Of a stretch of 64,000 bases of DNA, positions 17,464-26,384 are shown one piece after another (the first letter of the stretch is position 1; every line of letters begins with the position of its first letter). The notes beneath the pieces were generated by a model. That model was not told the origin of the DNA. It made no database searches and saw nothing but the letters and a program-made list of their open reading frames with translations. Source of the stretch: Wenzhouxiangella marina (GTDB taxonomy: Bacteria; Pseudomonadota; Gammaproteobacteria; Xanthomonadales; Wenzhouxiangellaceae); assembly GCF_001187785.1 (NCBI RefSeq), contig NZ_CP012154.1, positions 1,048,501 to 1,112,500 on the forward strand, in the 5' to 3' direction. A program made the position numbers and the translations under genes.

Positions 17464-17937
17464 TCACAGGGGGCCTGGCTGCTGCCTGGACGCCTCGATC
17501 TCGATCGCATAGCTCAGGCCGGTCTCCCGCGTGGCCTGGATGAAGGCACTGTTCTCGGAGTCGACTTCGAACAGGATTCGCGGGACATCGATGGACTGCC
17601 CATCGTGGACCAGTTCGATCGACAGCAGCACCTGGTTCGGGTCGTCCGGAAGCTCGTAGGACACGATGTAATCCAGGCTTCTCTGTCCTTGAAGCACGGT
17701 GGAGATTCGTGCCGGCTCAGCCTCGATCGTACCGACCGAAAACCGATGCTCGTGGACATCGCCCCGGTCCTGATCGGTGATCGTGGAGACGATCGTGAAA
17801 TAGAGTCGCTCGGGTCCGGCGGTCGCTTCCGTGTCGTTGCTGGCCCAGAGCCATGGGCAGAGAGCGAGCAGCATCGCCAGGGCGAGGACTCGGCAGGCTG
17901 AACGGACGCTTTGCCGTATGGTGTTCGATTCGTGCAT
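17464..17937 (-). CDS. Exported protein of unknown function
   Basis: A 157-residue protein. I start it at ATG 17937 (MHESNTIRQSVRSACRVLALAM) because this puts a typical signal peptide at the N-terminus, with cleavage near LWAS; the open frame extends 21 codons further upstream without a signal. The mature part is acidic and beta-rich (FTIVSTITDQD, SVGTIEAEPARIS, DYIVSYELPDD), suggesting a small periplasmic domain. I do not recognise a family. It converges on the DUF2157-like gene and is divergent from the next membrane protein. Confidence 0.6.
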   Translation of the reverse strand: MHESNTIRQSVRSACRVLALAMLLALCPWLWASNDTEATAGPERLYFTIVSTITDQDRGDVHEHRFSVGTIEAEPARISTVLQGQRSLDYIVSYELPDDPNQVLLSIELVHDGQSIDVPRILFEVDSENSAFIQATRETGLSYAIEIEASRQQPGPL

Positions 17938-18111
17938 GACGAGATTCTCCGCCGGTTTGCCAACGAAATGCACGATATCGGGCAGGCCGGGGACGGTCAA
18001 GCCGGGTCGGGTGGCCCGGAGCTTCTAACTGCCCGTTGAAGGACTCGCGCGGTCGCTCGCGTATTCTCTGGATGCCAACTCCTCTCGATGTCAAGGAAGC
18101 TCTGAGCAATT

Positions 18112-19278
18112 GTGCTCGGGCCCGACCGATTTCATTACCTGACCGAAGAGGAGCAGGAGCGAGTCAGGATGATCGCGCGCGTCGAGGGCGCGTCCGCTGC
18201 GGGCGTGTGGCTGAGCCGGCGGCTCGGCCTGGATCCTGCCGACATACGCACGTTGCTCCTTGCGCTGCAACCGCCTGTGCGTCTACCCGACGGCACGCCC
18301 GCTCTGCTCAGGGCCTACGAGCAGCGCGTCAAGCATGCGACGCTGTTCGTGCTGGCCTTTCTCATCCTGGGCGGCGGCACGGGGCTGGCGTGCTTCGAGC
18401 CCGATACCTTCGTCACCCTGTGGTGGCCCGGCTGCTTGCTGCTGCTTCTGGCACTCTGGCTGTCGCGGCCCGCGCCCTACGGCCACCCGGGTTTGATCAT
18501 GATCGGGATCGTCCTGATTCCGATCTCCGGGGTGGTGGCGGTGGCACTGGGCCAATCGCAGGACGAGATCCCGATCCTCGGACTGCCGCTGATCCTGCTC
18601 AGCCTGATCTGCCTGGCCTTCGGGATGGCCGAGGCCCTGTTCGCCCACCGAGTGCCGCCCGGGGCAGCTTCTGCGGCTGCGGTGCGCCGGCATCGTGTTT
18701 CCCGCCGCATCGCCCGTATCGTACTGGCCAGCTACGTCCTGGCGCCGATCCTGGCGCTCAATGTTCAGCTGGCCGAAGGCGGGGTCGTCGACGAGGCTGG
18801 CTTCAATGCGCTGTTTCGCTTCGGCCTGTTCCTGATCGTCGCCTCACCCGTGACAGCCCTGTTCTGCGTGCCGCTGGGTCGCTCGATCGGCGACGGGGTG
18901 CTGGCCCTGGTCACGCCCCTGGCTGCGGCCGTCTGGGTGCTGAAGTCCGGGGCTCACTTCGCGCCATCGCTGCTGCTGACCGAAGCGGCGGTGATCCAGC
19001 TTCTGGCCGTCTACCTGACGATTGTCGGTGGACTGGTTCGATTGAGTCTGTCACGGGGCGGTCGGCGCCGGTTGGCCGGAGCGGCCGGAATCTATCTGCT
19101 GCTGGTCGTGGGCCTGGTGCTGGGCTACGGCGCGCTTGGGCTCCTGAACGACACCTTGCTGGCCGGGCAGCCTCAACGAGCGTCCGGGGTCTGGGCCTTG
19201 CAGACCCTGGTCCCGGCCGCGTTGATCGCCGCGGCGGTCATTCGCCGGGGCGATTTCGACTTCGGTTTCGTACGCTGA
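18112..19278 (+). CDS. Multi-pass membrane protein of unknown function
   Basis: A 388-residue protein with a 70-residue soluble N-terminus (LTEEEQERVRMIARVEGASA, then a short helical domain) followed by about ten hydrophobic segments. The start is GTG at 18112, with AAGGAAG upstream at a slightly long spacing; the exact start is uncertain. The N-terminal helix-rich region before a polytopic membrane part recalls the protein at 16509-17441 in layout, though not clearly in sequence. I cannot assign a family. The frame ends 47 nt before the convergent SIMPL gene. Confidence 0.6.
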   Translation: MLGPDRFHYLTEEEQERVRMIARVEGASAAGVWLSRRLGLDPADIRTLLLALQPPVRLPDGTPALLRAYEQRVKHATLFVLAFLILGGGTGLACFEPDTFVTLWWPGCLLLLLALWLSRPAPYGHPGLIMIGIVLIPISGVVAVALGQSQDEIPILGLPLILLSLICLAFGMAEALFAHRVPPGAASAAAVRRHRVSRRIARIVLASYVLAPILALNVQLAEGGVVDEAGFNALFRFGLFLIVASPVTALFCVPLGRSIGDGVLALVTPLAAAVWVLKSGAHFAPSLLLTEAAVIQLLAVYLTIVGGLVRLSLSRGGRRRLAGAAGIYLLLVVGLVLGYGALGLLNDTLLAGQPQRASGVWALQTLVPAALIAAAVIRRGDFDFGFVR

Positions 19279-19325
19279 CCCGGTCGGCCGGATCGCGTCT
19301 GGCGGAGCTCAACGCTCGTGGGCGG

Positions 19326-20027
19326 TCACTCGAGGATGTATTCGATCGTGGTGACGACGCGAACGACCTTGATTTCCGGGGTGGACGGGTCGCGCTCCTC
19401 GATCGAGAAGAAGCCCTGGCGGGCCGAGCGGATCGGGCCGATCGTGGCCTCCGAGTCCGCGGCAAACTGGCTTGCGGCGCGGCGCGCATCGGCCGTGGCC
19501 TCGGCGATCATCTCGGGTTTGATGGCGTTCAGGCCGGTGAACAGGAACTGGGCGGCCTGGCCCCAGTTGGGCATCAGTACCACGCCCTGACCGACCAGCT
19601 CGGAGGACTCCTGCAGGGCGCGCTGGGTGGCGTCGATCTTGTCGGACTTCAGGGTCAGGCCGCGTTCGGCGGTGAAACGGTTGGCCGGTCGCTGGTTTTC
19701 CATGGAGTACAACCATTGATCGGTGATGCGCGGCGGGTTCGGGGTGATTTCCTCGTCGGTGAAGCCGCGCAGTTTGAGAAAGGCCGTCACGGCCTCGTCG
19801 GCCTCGGCCATGTTCGCCTGCAGCGCCTCGAGGCTGTTGCCGGTGAGCTGATAATTGATCGGCCAGATGGCCAGGTCGGCTTCGACCTCGCGTTCGGCCA
19901 GGCCCTTGACCTCGACGTAACGGTCGCTGATCCGGAAGTCTCGAATCGCCGCGCCGACGATCACGGCGGCGATGACGAAACCAACGGCCAGCAGCGCCGA
20001 GCCGATCCAACGATGTTCTGATGCCAT
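19326..20027 (-). CDS. SIMPL domain (DUF541) periplasmic protein
   Basis: A 233-residue protein with an N-terminal membrane anchor or uncleaved signal (about 8-28) and a SIMPL/DUF541 domain. Landmarks are YVEVKGLAEREVEADLA (about 37-53), a central variable helix, and the late ARRAASQFAADSEATIGPI followed by a closing strand VVTTIEYILE. SIMPL proteins form periplasmic ring-like assemblies of largely unknown role, and some are linked to oxidative or envelope stress. A TATGAT -10-like box lies on the minus strand just upstream. Family confident, role unknown. Confidence 0.85.
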   Translation of the reverse strand: MASEHRWIGSALLAVGFVIAAVIVGAAIRDFRISDRYVEVKGLAEREVEADLAIWPINYQLTGNSLEALQANMAEADEAVTAFLKLRGFTDEEITPNPPRITDQWLYSMENQRPANRFTAERGLTLKSDKIDATQRALQESSELVGQGVVLMPNWGQAAQFLFTGLNAIKPEMIAEATADARRAASQFAADSEATIGPIRSARQGFFSIEERDPSTPEIKVVRVVTTIEYILE

Positions 20028-20172
20028 GTCCAGTGCTCGCCAATTCCTATGTTCTTGCCCATCATACGCTTTCGATGGCGCACCATGAAGGCTCTGCCCT
20101 GGTCGAGGCTGCGGGGAAGGCCAGGGCCTGGACCGTCGGGGCTGTGACCCCGACCTGCCTTACAATCGCGCC

Positions 20173-20946
20173 ATGTGCCTGATCGCCTTTTCCTTCAACC
20201 CCGATGCGTCGCCGTACCTCGTGCTCGTGGCCAATCGGGACGAGTTCCATGCGCGATCGACCGCGCCGCTGGCCTGGTGGGAAGGGAAGAGCAGCATCCT
20301 GGCCGGTCGGGATCTGCAGGCGGGCGGGACCTGGCTGGGCACGCGGCGGGATGGCCGCTGGGCCGCCGTGACCAATGTCCGAGATCCCGCGGCACCGCCT
20401 GGCCGTGAATCGAGGGGGGCGTTGCCATTGGATTTTCTCGAGGGCGATCGCTCTCCGGAGACCTACGCACGTCAGATCGAGTCGCGGCGGGCGGACTTCG
20501 GCCCGTTCAATCTGCTGGTCGGCGATTCCGGGACGGTCTGGTACGTGAGTTCCAGCGGTCCCGCCCTGCCGGTCGAACCCGGCGTCCATGCCTTGTCCAA
20601 TGGTCGGCTCGATTCGCCATGGCCGAAAAGCCAGCGCGTGTCCAGAGCCCTGAAGGGGCTGCTCGCGAGCGAGTCGGTGATCGAGGTCGATGCGGACCGA
20701 TGGTTCCATCTGATGCAGGATCGCGAGCCCGCGCCGGATGAGGCCCTGCCCGACACGGGTGTGGGCCTGGAGATGGAGCGATTCCTGTCGTCGCCCTTCA
20801 TCCTCTCCGAACGCTACGGAACCCGAAGCAGCAGTCTGCTGGTTCTCGGGGAAGACTCGGGGCTCGCCATCGAGCGGCGCTGGTCGCCTGCGGGAACGGT
20901 GCTGGGCCAACTGGAATATCGTTGGCCCGGCCCGTCGGCCGCCTGA
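20173..20946 (+). CDS. NRDE-family (TANGO2-like) protein
   Basis: A 257-residue protein starting MCLIAFSF and containing VLVANRDEFHARSTAP, the Asn-Arg-Asp-Glu signature, then GGTWLGTRRDGRWAAVTNVRDP, all diagnostic of the NRDE/TANGO2 family. The N-terminal Cys2 suggests an Ntn-hydrolase-like nucleophile after Met removal; eukaryotic TANGO2 is linked to haem and lipid handling, but the bacterial role is unknown. TACAAT (20161-20166) lies six bases before the ATG with no Shine-Dalgarno, so translation may be leaderless. Its stop is one base from the 3' end of the convergent phoH-like gene. Confidence 0.88.
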   Translation: MCLIAFSFNPDASPYLVLVANRDEFHARSTAPLAWWEGKSSILAGRDLQAGGTWLGTRRDGRWAAVTNVRDPAAPPGRESRGALPLDFLEGDRSPETYARQIESRRADFGPFNLLVGDSGTVWYVSSSGPALPVEPGVHALSNGRLDSPWPKSQRVSRALKGLLASESVIEVDADRWFHLMQDREPAPDEALPDTGVGLEMERFLSSPFILSERYGTRSSSLLVLGEDSGLAIERRWSPAGTVLGQLEYRWPGPSAA

Positions 20947-20947
20947 C

Positions 20948-22339
20948 TCAGAGGCTCTCGGACGCGAAGTCGGCCAGGCGAGAACGCTCGCCACGCCTGA
21001 GCGTGATGTGTCCCGCGTGCGGCCAGTACTTGAAGCGGTCGACGGCGAAGGTCAGGCCCGAGGTCGTTTCCGTCAGATAGGGCGTGTCGATCTGCTCGAC
21101 ATTGCCCAGGCAGACGATCTTCGTGCCCGGACCGGCGCGGGTGATCAGGGTCTTCATCTGCTTCGGCGTCAGGTTCTGCGCCTCGTCGATGATCAGGTAG
21201 CGATTGAGGAAGGTCCGGCCGCGCATGAAGTTCAGGGACCGGATCTTGATGCGCGAGGCCAGCAGGTCGTTGGTCGCCGCGCGGCCCCATTCGCCGTCCT
21301 GATCGTCGCTTTCGGTCAGCACCTCGAGGTTGTCGGTCAGCGCACCCATCCAGGGCGTCATCTTCTCTTCCTCGGTGCCGGGCAGGAAGCCGATGTCCTC
21401 GCCGACGGAGACGGTCACGCGGGTCATGACGATCTCGCGGTAGATCTTGTTGTCCAGGGTCTGGGCCAGGCCGGCGGCCAGGGCCAGCAGGGTCTTGCCC
21501 GTGCCGGCGGTGCCGAGCAGGGTGACGAAGTCGATGTCCGGATCCATCAGCAGGTTGAGCGCGAAGTTCTGCTCCGGATTGCGCGCCATGATGCCCCAGA
21601 CGCCGTTTGGCGGCCGCCGGTAGTCGTGTGCGACTTCGAGCACGAGTTCATCGCCCGACACTTCGCGAACCAGGGCCTCGAGACCGTTCTCGCCCGTCAG
21701 TCGCAGGCACTGGTTGGGGTGCCAGTCATCGTCGGGGCGCCGCCCCATGCGGTAGTAGGTGCGGCCTTCCTCGGTCCAGGAATCACGCGTGCCGTGCTGG
21801 TCCCAGAAGCCGTTGTCGAGCTCGAGCATGCCCGTGTAGAGCAGGCTCAGATCGTCCAGGGCGCGGTCGTTGTGATAGTCCTCGGCGGGAATGCCGTGGA
21901 TGGCGGCCTTGATGCGCAGGTTGATGTCCTTGGACACCAGGATGACATCGCGATCGCTGTGCCGCCGGGTCAGGTTCAGGGCCGCCAGCAGGATTTCGTT
22001 GTCGGCCAGCGAGCGGTCACCGACCAGGCTGGAGCCGTCATCGAGGCGTTCGGTCTGGAAGTACAGCCGTCCGCTGCCGACCTTGAGGTCGAGTCCTTCG
22101 GGCTCGCGGATCGGCAGACCGTCCTCGATGGCCTGGCCCTCGGCCATCATCTCGCCGATGAAGCGACTGACCTGGCGGACGTTGCGGGCGACTTCCGACA
22201 CCCCCTTCTTGGCTCGGTCGAGCTCTTCGAGGACCATCATCGGCAGATAGATGTCGTGTTCGGCGAAGCGGAACAGGGAGGTCGGATCGTGCATCAGCAC
22301 ATTGGTGTCGAGCAGGTACAGGCGCGGGCGTTCAGGCAT
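20948..22339 (-). CDS. PhoH-family protein with N-terminal PIN domain (PhoH2/YlaK type)
   Basis: A 463-residue two-domain protein. An N-terminal PIN ribonuclease-like domain (about 1-150) has the acidic residues of LLDTNVLMHD (D11) and LVSKDINLR (about 134-142). The C-terminal PhoH ATPase has Walker A GTAGTGKT (276-283) and the Walker B-like LIIDEAQNLTP. Such PIN-PhoH proteins act as ATP-dependent RNA helicase/ribonucleases in the few cases tested. The gene stands between the convergent NRDE gene and a peroxiredoxin gene on the same strand 46 nt upstream. Confidence 0.92.
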   Translation of the reverse strand: MPERPRLYLLDTNVLMHDPTSLFRFAEHDIYLPMMVLEELDRAKKGVSEVARNVRQVSRFIGEMMAEGQAIEDGLPIREPEGLDLKVGSGRLYFQTERLDDGSSLVGDRSLADNEILLAALNLTRRHSDRDVILVSKDINLRIKAAIHGIPAEDYHNDRALDDLSLLYTGMLELDNGFWDQHGTRDSWTEEGRTYYRMGRRPDDDWHPNQCLRLTGENGLEALVREVSGDELVLEVAHDYRRPPNGVWGIMARNPEQNFALNLLMDPDIDFVTLLGTAGTGKTLLALAAGLAQTLDNKIYREIVMTRVTVSVGEDIGFLPGTEEEKMTPWMGALTDNLEVLTESDDQDGEWGRAATNDLLASRIKIRSLNFMRGRTFLNRYLIIDEAQNLTPKQMKTLITRAGPGTKIVCLGNVEQIDTPYLTETTSGLTFAVDRFKYWPHAGHITLRRGERSRLADFASESL

Positions 22340-22385
22340 CAGGCCGGGCTCCGGTCAGTTTGAAAGAGGACAGGGCGGTGGCGGC

Positions 22386-22850
22386 TCAGGCCAGTTCACG
22401 AACCGCTTCGAGCACGGCTTCGACGTGGCCGGGAACGCGGACCTTGCGCCACTCCTGAACCAGCTTGCCCCTGGCGTCGAACAGGAAGGTCGAGCGCTCG
22501 ATGCCCATGACCTTCTTGCCGTACATGTTCTTTTCCTTGATCACGTCGAACTCATTGCAGAGCTTCTCTTCCGTATCGGCCAGCAGCGGAAAGGGGAATT
22601 CCTGCTTGGCGGCGAACCTTTCGTGGCTGGCCAGGGTGTCGCGCGAGACGCCCACGATCTCGCAGCCCAGCGCCTGGAACTCCTCGTAGTGGTCCCGGAA
22701 GCCCTGACCCTGCTTGGTGCAGCCCGGCGTGTTGTCGCGCGGATAGAAGTAGACCACCAGGGCCTGGCCCTTGAAATCGGCCAACTTGAGCTCGCGATCG
22801 CCGGTGGCGGGAAGGGTGGTTTTCGAGAGTTTGGGAGTGTTTTCGGCCAT
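22386..22850 (-). CDS. bcp: Thioredoxin-dependent peroxiredoxin, Bcp/PrxQ type
   Basis: A 154-residue cytoplasmic peroxidase that reduces H2O2 and organic hydroperoxides using a reactive cysteine. The peroxidatic Cys44 sits in YPRDNTPGCTKQGQGFRD. The usual resolving Cys five residues later is replaced (G49); Cys98 in EEKLCNEFDVI is placed like the alternative resolving Cys of the Xylella-type PrxQ, and Cys63 is a third. ATG 22850 follows a clearly AT-rich minus-strand promoter region. It lies upstream of the PhoH-like gene on the same strand and divergent from dapA, a common gammaproteobacterial neighbourhood. Confidence 0.93.
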   Translation of the reverse strand: MAENTPKLSKTTLPATGDRELKLADFKGQALVVYFYPRDNTPGCTKQGQGFRDHYEEFQALGCEIVGVSRDTLASHERFAAKQEFPFPLLADTEEKLCNEFDVIKEKNMYGKKVMGIERSTFLFDARGKLVQEWRKVRVPGHVEAVLEAVRELA

Positions 22851-23012
22851 GGATATAAAATATTCGTTAATTCAGGAACTTGAGTGGAAGCTCATTCCGC
22901 CGGCGCGCGCTGCATCGGTTAGAATGATGGCTCAAAGGTAGCACACTCGCGTTGGCATTCGACTGCGCGATCGGCCCCGCCCAATCGGATCGTTGATCAA
23001 TCGAGGAACGGT

Positions 23013-23897
23013 ATGTTTTCTGGCTCCATCGTGGCTCTGGTCACGCCCTTCAAGACGGACGGCTCCCTGGATGAATCGGCCTGGATCGGCCTGCTCGACT
23101 GGCACCTGGCCTCCGGGACCGATGGGGTGGTCGTGGTCGGCACCACGGGCGAATCGGCCACCGTCAGCAACGAGGAGTTCGAGCGTCTGCTGGCGCTGGC
23201 GGTCGAGCGCGTGGGCGGCCGGATGGCGATTCTGGCCGGCACCGGCAGTTCGTCGACGCAGCAGACCATCGAGCGCACCGCCCGGGCGGCGGCGCTCGGC
23301 GCGGATGCGGCCCTCGTCGTCACCCCGGCCTACAACCGCCCGACGCAGCGGGGCCTGGAAGCGCACTATCGCGCGGTGGCCGATGCGGCGTCGATTCCGG
23401 TGGTGCTCTACAACGTCCCCGCGCGAACGGCCTGCGACCTGCTGCCGGAAACGGTGGCAAGGCTGGCCGATCACGAGCGGATCGTGGCGATCAAGGAAGC
23501 GGTCGGCGATGCCGATCGAGTCGCGGCGCTCGTCGAGACCGGGCTGACGGTGCTCAGCGGTGACGATCCGACCTGCTGCGAGCGCATGCTGGCCGGCGCG
23601 AAAGGCGTGATTTCCGTGGCGGCCAATGTCGTGCCGGCTCGCTTCGCCAGGCTCTGCCACCTGGCCCTCGACGGAGATGCCGACGGTGCCCGGACCATCG
23701 ATCGCGCCCTGGCCGAGCTCTACTCGTTTCTCGGAGTCGAGCCGAATCCGGTGCCGGTCAAGTGGCTGCTGCACCGCATGGGGCGTCTGGAGGACGCGCT
23801 GCGCCTGCCGCTGGTCAGCCTCGATGCGAGGCACCGGGCCGCGGCTGATGCACTGATCAGGGCCCAGCAACTGGACGTCGTCTCCGATGTTGCCTAA
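23013..23897 (+). CDS. dapA: 4-hydroxy-tetrahydrodipicolinate synthase
   Basis: A 294-residue TIM-barrel enzyme condensing pyruvate with aspartate semialdehyde, the first committed step to diaminopimelate and lysine. Visible active-site parts are VGTTGES (about 42-48), Tyr133 in VLYNVPARTA and the Schiff-base Lys161 in IVAIKEAVGD. GAGG-like bases and ATG 23013 give a normal start, and length is normal. It overlaps the upstream open part of the bamC frame, so dapA-bamC is probably one operon as in E. coli. A TAGAAT -10-like box is at 22920-22925. Confidence 0.97.
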   Translation: MFSGSIVALVTPFKTDGSLDESAWIGLLDWHLASGTDGVVVVGTTGESATVSNEEFERLLALAVERVGGRMAILAGTGSSSTQQTIERTARAAALGADAALVVTPAYNRPTQRGLEAHYRAVADAASIPVVLYNVPARTACDLLPETVARLADHERIVAIKEAVGDADRVAALVETGLTVLSGDDPTCCERMLAGAKGVISVAANVVPARFARLCHLALDGDADGARTIDRALAELYSFLGVEPNPVPVKWLLHRMGRLEDALRLPLVSLDARHRAAADALIRAQQLDVVSDVA

Positions 23898-23955
23898 ACT
23901 GGGCGGCTGCACCGCCGCTGGCAAACCACCCGTGACCAACAGGACCAAGGGGTCA

Positions 23956-24570
23956 ATGAATTTCTACCGACTTTGTTCGATTGCGCTCGTCGCCAGTCTT
24001 ATGGCCGGTTGCTTCAACCGGGACCGCCAGCCGATCTACGTGCAGAGCGAGGAGGTGCCGCCGATCGAGGTGCCCGAGGACCTGTCCCTGCCGGACGTGC
24101 GCCAGACCTACGATATTCCGGGCACCTACCTGCCCCAGCTGGCGGCGATGGGTAACGAGGCGCGCCCGCCGGTGGTGCTGTCCAGCGCCGAAGCCGAGGC
24201 TTCCCGTTCGCACATCCGCTTCGGCCCGACGGGCCTGTATCTCGAAGTGGAAGACGAAGCCAGCAGCGTCTGGCGTCGACTGAGTTTTACCCTCAACCGG
24301 GGTGGCATGAGCGTGCGGCAGGTCAACGAGGACGCCATGCGCTACCGCTTCGATTTCCGCCACGATCCGGTCGAGATCGAGCGCAGCGGCATGTCGCGCC
24401 TGGCCTTCTGGCGTTCCGGCGAGATCCTGGATTACAGCGGTGCCTACCAGGCCGAATTGCAGCCGGACGGTGCCAACACGCGCGTCGTCCTGCTGGGGGG
24501 CGATGGCGAGATCCTTGACATGGATCGCGCCGAGTTCGTGCTGGCGGTGCTGCGCGAGCGATTGGGCTGA
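23956..24570 (+). CDS. bamC: Outer-membrane assembly lipoprotein BamC-like
   Basis: A 204-residue lipoprotein with signal MNFYRLCSIALVASLMAGC (lipobox LMAGC, Cys19). A segment IEVPEDLSLPDVRQTYDIP follows, matching the N-terminal loop of BamC that contacts BamD, and then a single helix-grip domain about residues 85-204. It is shorter than E. coli BamC (344 residues), with only one helix-grip repeat visible, as in several other gammaproteobacteria. Position directly after dapA is the classic dapA-nlpB order and supports the call. I chose ATG 23956 for the lipoprotein signal. Confidence 0.8.
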   Translation: MNFYRLCSIALVASLMAGCFNRDRQPIYVQSEEVPPIEVPEDLSLPDVRQTYDIPGTYLPQLAAMGNEARPPVVLSSAEAEASRSHIRFGPTGLYLEVEDEASSVWRRLSFTLNRGGMSVRQVNEDAMRYRFDFRHDPVEIERSGMSRLAFWRSGEILDYSGAYQAELQPDGANTRVVLLGGDGEILDMDRAEFVLAVLRERLG

Positions 24571-24624
24571 GCCTCGCGCCCTCGATGCCTTGATCGCCGG
24601 GCAGCGCCTGGCTGCCCGAGCCGC

Positions 24625-24948
24625 TCAGCGCTCCAGATACTTCAACTTGCCCGGCACGCCGTCCCACTCCTTGGCGTCTTCCGGATGGGGCTTCATTTCA
24701 CTGATCACCGGCCATTCCCGACTCAGTTCGGCGTTGAGCTCCAGGAAGGCTTCCTGACCGGCGGGAATGTCATCTTCCGGCACGATGGCTTCAGCCGGGC
24801 ACTCGGGCTCGCAGAGCGTGCAGTCGATACACTCTTCCGGGTCGATGACCAGGAAGTTCGGTCCCTCGTGGAAACAGTCGACGGGACAGACTTCCACGCA
24901 GTCGGTGTATTTGCACTTGATGCAGTTCTCGATAACGACAAAGGTCAT
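24625..24948 (-). CDS. fdxA: Ferredoxin FdxA, 7Fe-8S Azotobacter ferredoxin I type
   Basis: A 107-residue ferredoxin. Cys9, 12, 17, 21, 25 and Cys40, 43, 46, 50 follow the ferredoxin I spacing, in which three cysteines (9, 17, 50) hold a [3Fe-4S] cluster and four (21, 40, 43, 46) a [4Fe-4S] cluster. The C-terminal extension ([17 protein letters not shown] to KLKYLER) is the family tail. It is a soluble low-potential electron carrier; its partner here is unknown. It is divergent from pcnB and sits convergent to bamC. Confidence 0.95.
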   Translation of the reverse strand: MTFVVIENCIKCKYTDCVEVCPVDCFHEGPNFLVIDPEECIDCTLCEPECPAEAIVPEDDIPAGQEAFLELNAELSREWPVISEMKPHPEDAKEWDGVPGKLKYLER

Positions 24949-25006
24949 GCGGCCGGTTCCTCGGATTTCCCTGGCTGGCGAGCGGCTGTGATGCCATCCG
25001 CGGTGA

Positions 25007-25015
25007 TGCTAGAAT
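25007..25015 (+). promoter_or_regulatory. Extended -10 promoter element upstream of pcnB
   Basis: TGC-TAGAAT matches the TGN extended -10 plus TATAAT hexamer in five of six bases. A start near 25022 would place transcription after the first in-frame ATG (25014), which bears on the pcnB start. Confidence 0.5.
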
Positions 25016-25079
25016 GCGCCGCGTATTCTACCAAACCGGGCCCTGGCCCGTTCACCCGCCACCAGCTGTCCCAACGAAT

Positions 25080-26384
25080 TTGACCAACACGCAACCCCAG
25101 GCCGAAGGCCATACCCTGCGCATCATCGAACACCACGAGCACGGCATCGAGCCGCGCCAGATCAGCGGTAACGCGATCAAGGTCGTGGAGCGCCTTCAGG
25201 AGGCCGGATTTCTGGCCTATATCGTCGGCGGCTCGGTCCGCGATCTGCTGCTCGGCGAGTCGCCGAAGGACTTCGACGTGGCCACCAGCGCCACGCCCGA
25301 GGAAGTCAAGGAGGTCATGCGCAACGCCCGCCTGATCGGCCGGCGCTTCCGCCTGGCGCACGTCCGCTTCGGGCGCGAGATCATCGAAGTCGCGACCTTT
25401 CGCGGTGGTTCGGAAGAGGACGACAGCGAACACCGCGAGGTCGAGAAAAGCGGTCGGGTACTGCGTGACAACGTCTACGGCAGCGAGGAAGAAGACGCCC
25501 GTCGGCGCGATTTCACCATCAATGCCCTGATGTACGACCCGAGCACGGAAACCATCCGGGATCACGTCGGTGGCTACGAAGACGTCCTCGAGCGCCGCCT
25601 GCGCCTGATCGGTGATCCCGTCACCCGCTACCGCGAGGATCCGGTTCGCTTGCTCCGGGCCGTTCGCTTCCAGGTCAAGCTCGACCTGTCGATCGAACCG
25701 CAGACGGCCGGGCCGATGGTCAGCATGGCTCCCTTGCTGGCCGATATTCCGCCGGCCCGCCTGTTCGACGAGATTCTCAAGCTGTTCCTGGCCGGCCGCG
25801 CCTGGCCGACCTACCAGGCGCTGGTGCGTCAGAACCTCTGGGAGCAGCTGTTCCCCGATCTGTTCGAGGATCCGGCCAACCCGCCGGCCCTGGTCGAACA
25901 GACGATGAAGAACACGGACGGTCGCGTCCAGCAGGGCCTGCCCGTGACCCCGGGTTTCCTGTTCGCTGCCTTCCTGTGGCCCAAGGTCAAGCCGCGTGCC
26001 GAGGAGTTGGTGGCCAAGGGCGTGGCGCCCGTCGAAGCGCTGGCCGAAGCCGGTGAGGAAGCGATCGTCGCGCAGGCGCGGAAAGTCGCGATCCACCGTC
26101 GCTTCTCGACCATGTCGAAAGAGATCTGGTGCATGCAGCCGCGCTTCGAGAAGCGGCGAGGCAATCGCGCCCTGCGCCTGATCAGCGAACGTCGCTTCCG
26201 GGCGGCCTACGATTTTCTCCTCCTGCGCGTGCTCGAAGAGCCCGAGCTCAAGGAACTGGCCGACTGGTGGACGCAGATCCAGGAGGTCGAGGGCGAGGAT
26301 CGTGAGGCCATGACTCGCAACGTCGGTGGTCCGCGCAAGCGCCGTCGGCGGCCCAGAAAACGCAAGGCACCGGCATCGGCATGA
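25080..26384 (+). CDS. pcnB: Poly(A) polymerase I
   Basis: Adds 3' poly(A) tails to RNA, promoting decay. The class II nucleotidyltransferase core begins at ISGNAIKVVERLQEAGFLAYIVGGSVRDLLLG, followed by the catalytic pair in KDFDVAT, a FRGGSEEDD loop typical of bacterial PAP, RRRDFTINALMYDP, and the RNA-binding GDPVTRYREDPVRLLRAVRF. The tail is Arg/Lys rich (KRRRRPRKRKA). An in-frame ATG exists at 25014, but an extended -10 (TGCTAGAAT) overlaps it, so I prefer TTG 25080. PcnB genes are known for non-standard starts. It overlaps folK by 4 nt. Confidence 0.93.
   Translation: MTNTQPQAEGHTLRIIEHHEHGIEPRQISGNAIKVVERLQEAGFLAYIVGGSVRDLLLGESPKDFDVATSATPEEVKEVMRNARLIGRRFRLAHVRFGREIIEVATFRGGSEEDDSEHREVEKSGRVLRDNVYGSEEEDARRRDFTINALMYDPSTETIRDHVGGYEDVLERRLRLIGDPVTRYREDPVRLLRAVRFQVKLDLSIEPQTAGPMVSMAPLLADIPPARLFDEILKLFLAGRAWPTYQALVRQNLWEQLFPDLFEDPANPPALVEQTMKNTDGRVQQGLPVTPGFLFAAFLWPKVKPRAEELVAKGVAPVEALAEAGEEAIVAQARKVAIHRRFSTMSKEIWCMQPRFEKRRGNRALRLISERRFRAAYDFLLLRVLEEPELKELADWWTQIQEVEGEDREAMTRNVGGPRKRRRRPRKRKAPASA

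Noticed and set aside
18036-20021. 661-codon plus-strand frame across two genes
   Set aside because: Overlaps a clear membrane protein and a SIMPL gene in other frames; the translation is Arg/Pro/Gly-rich shadow.
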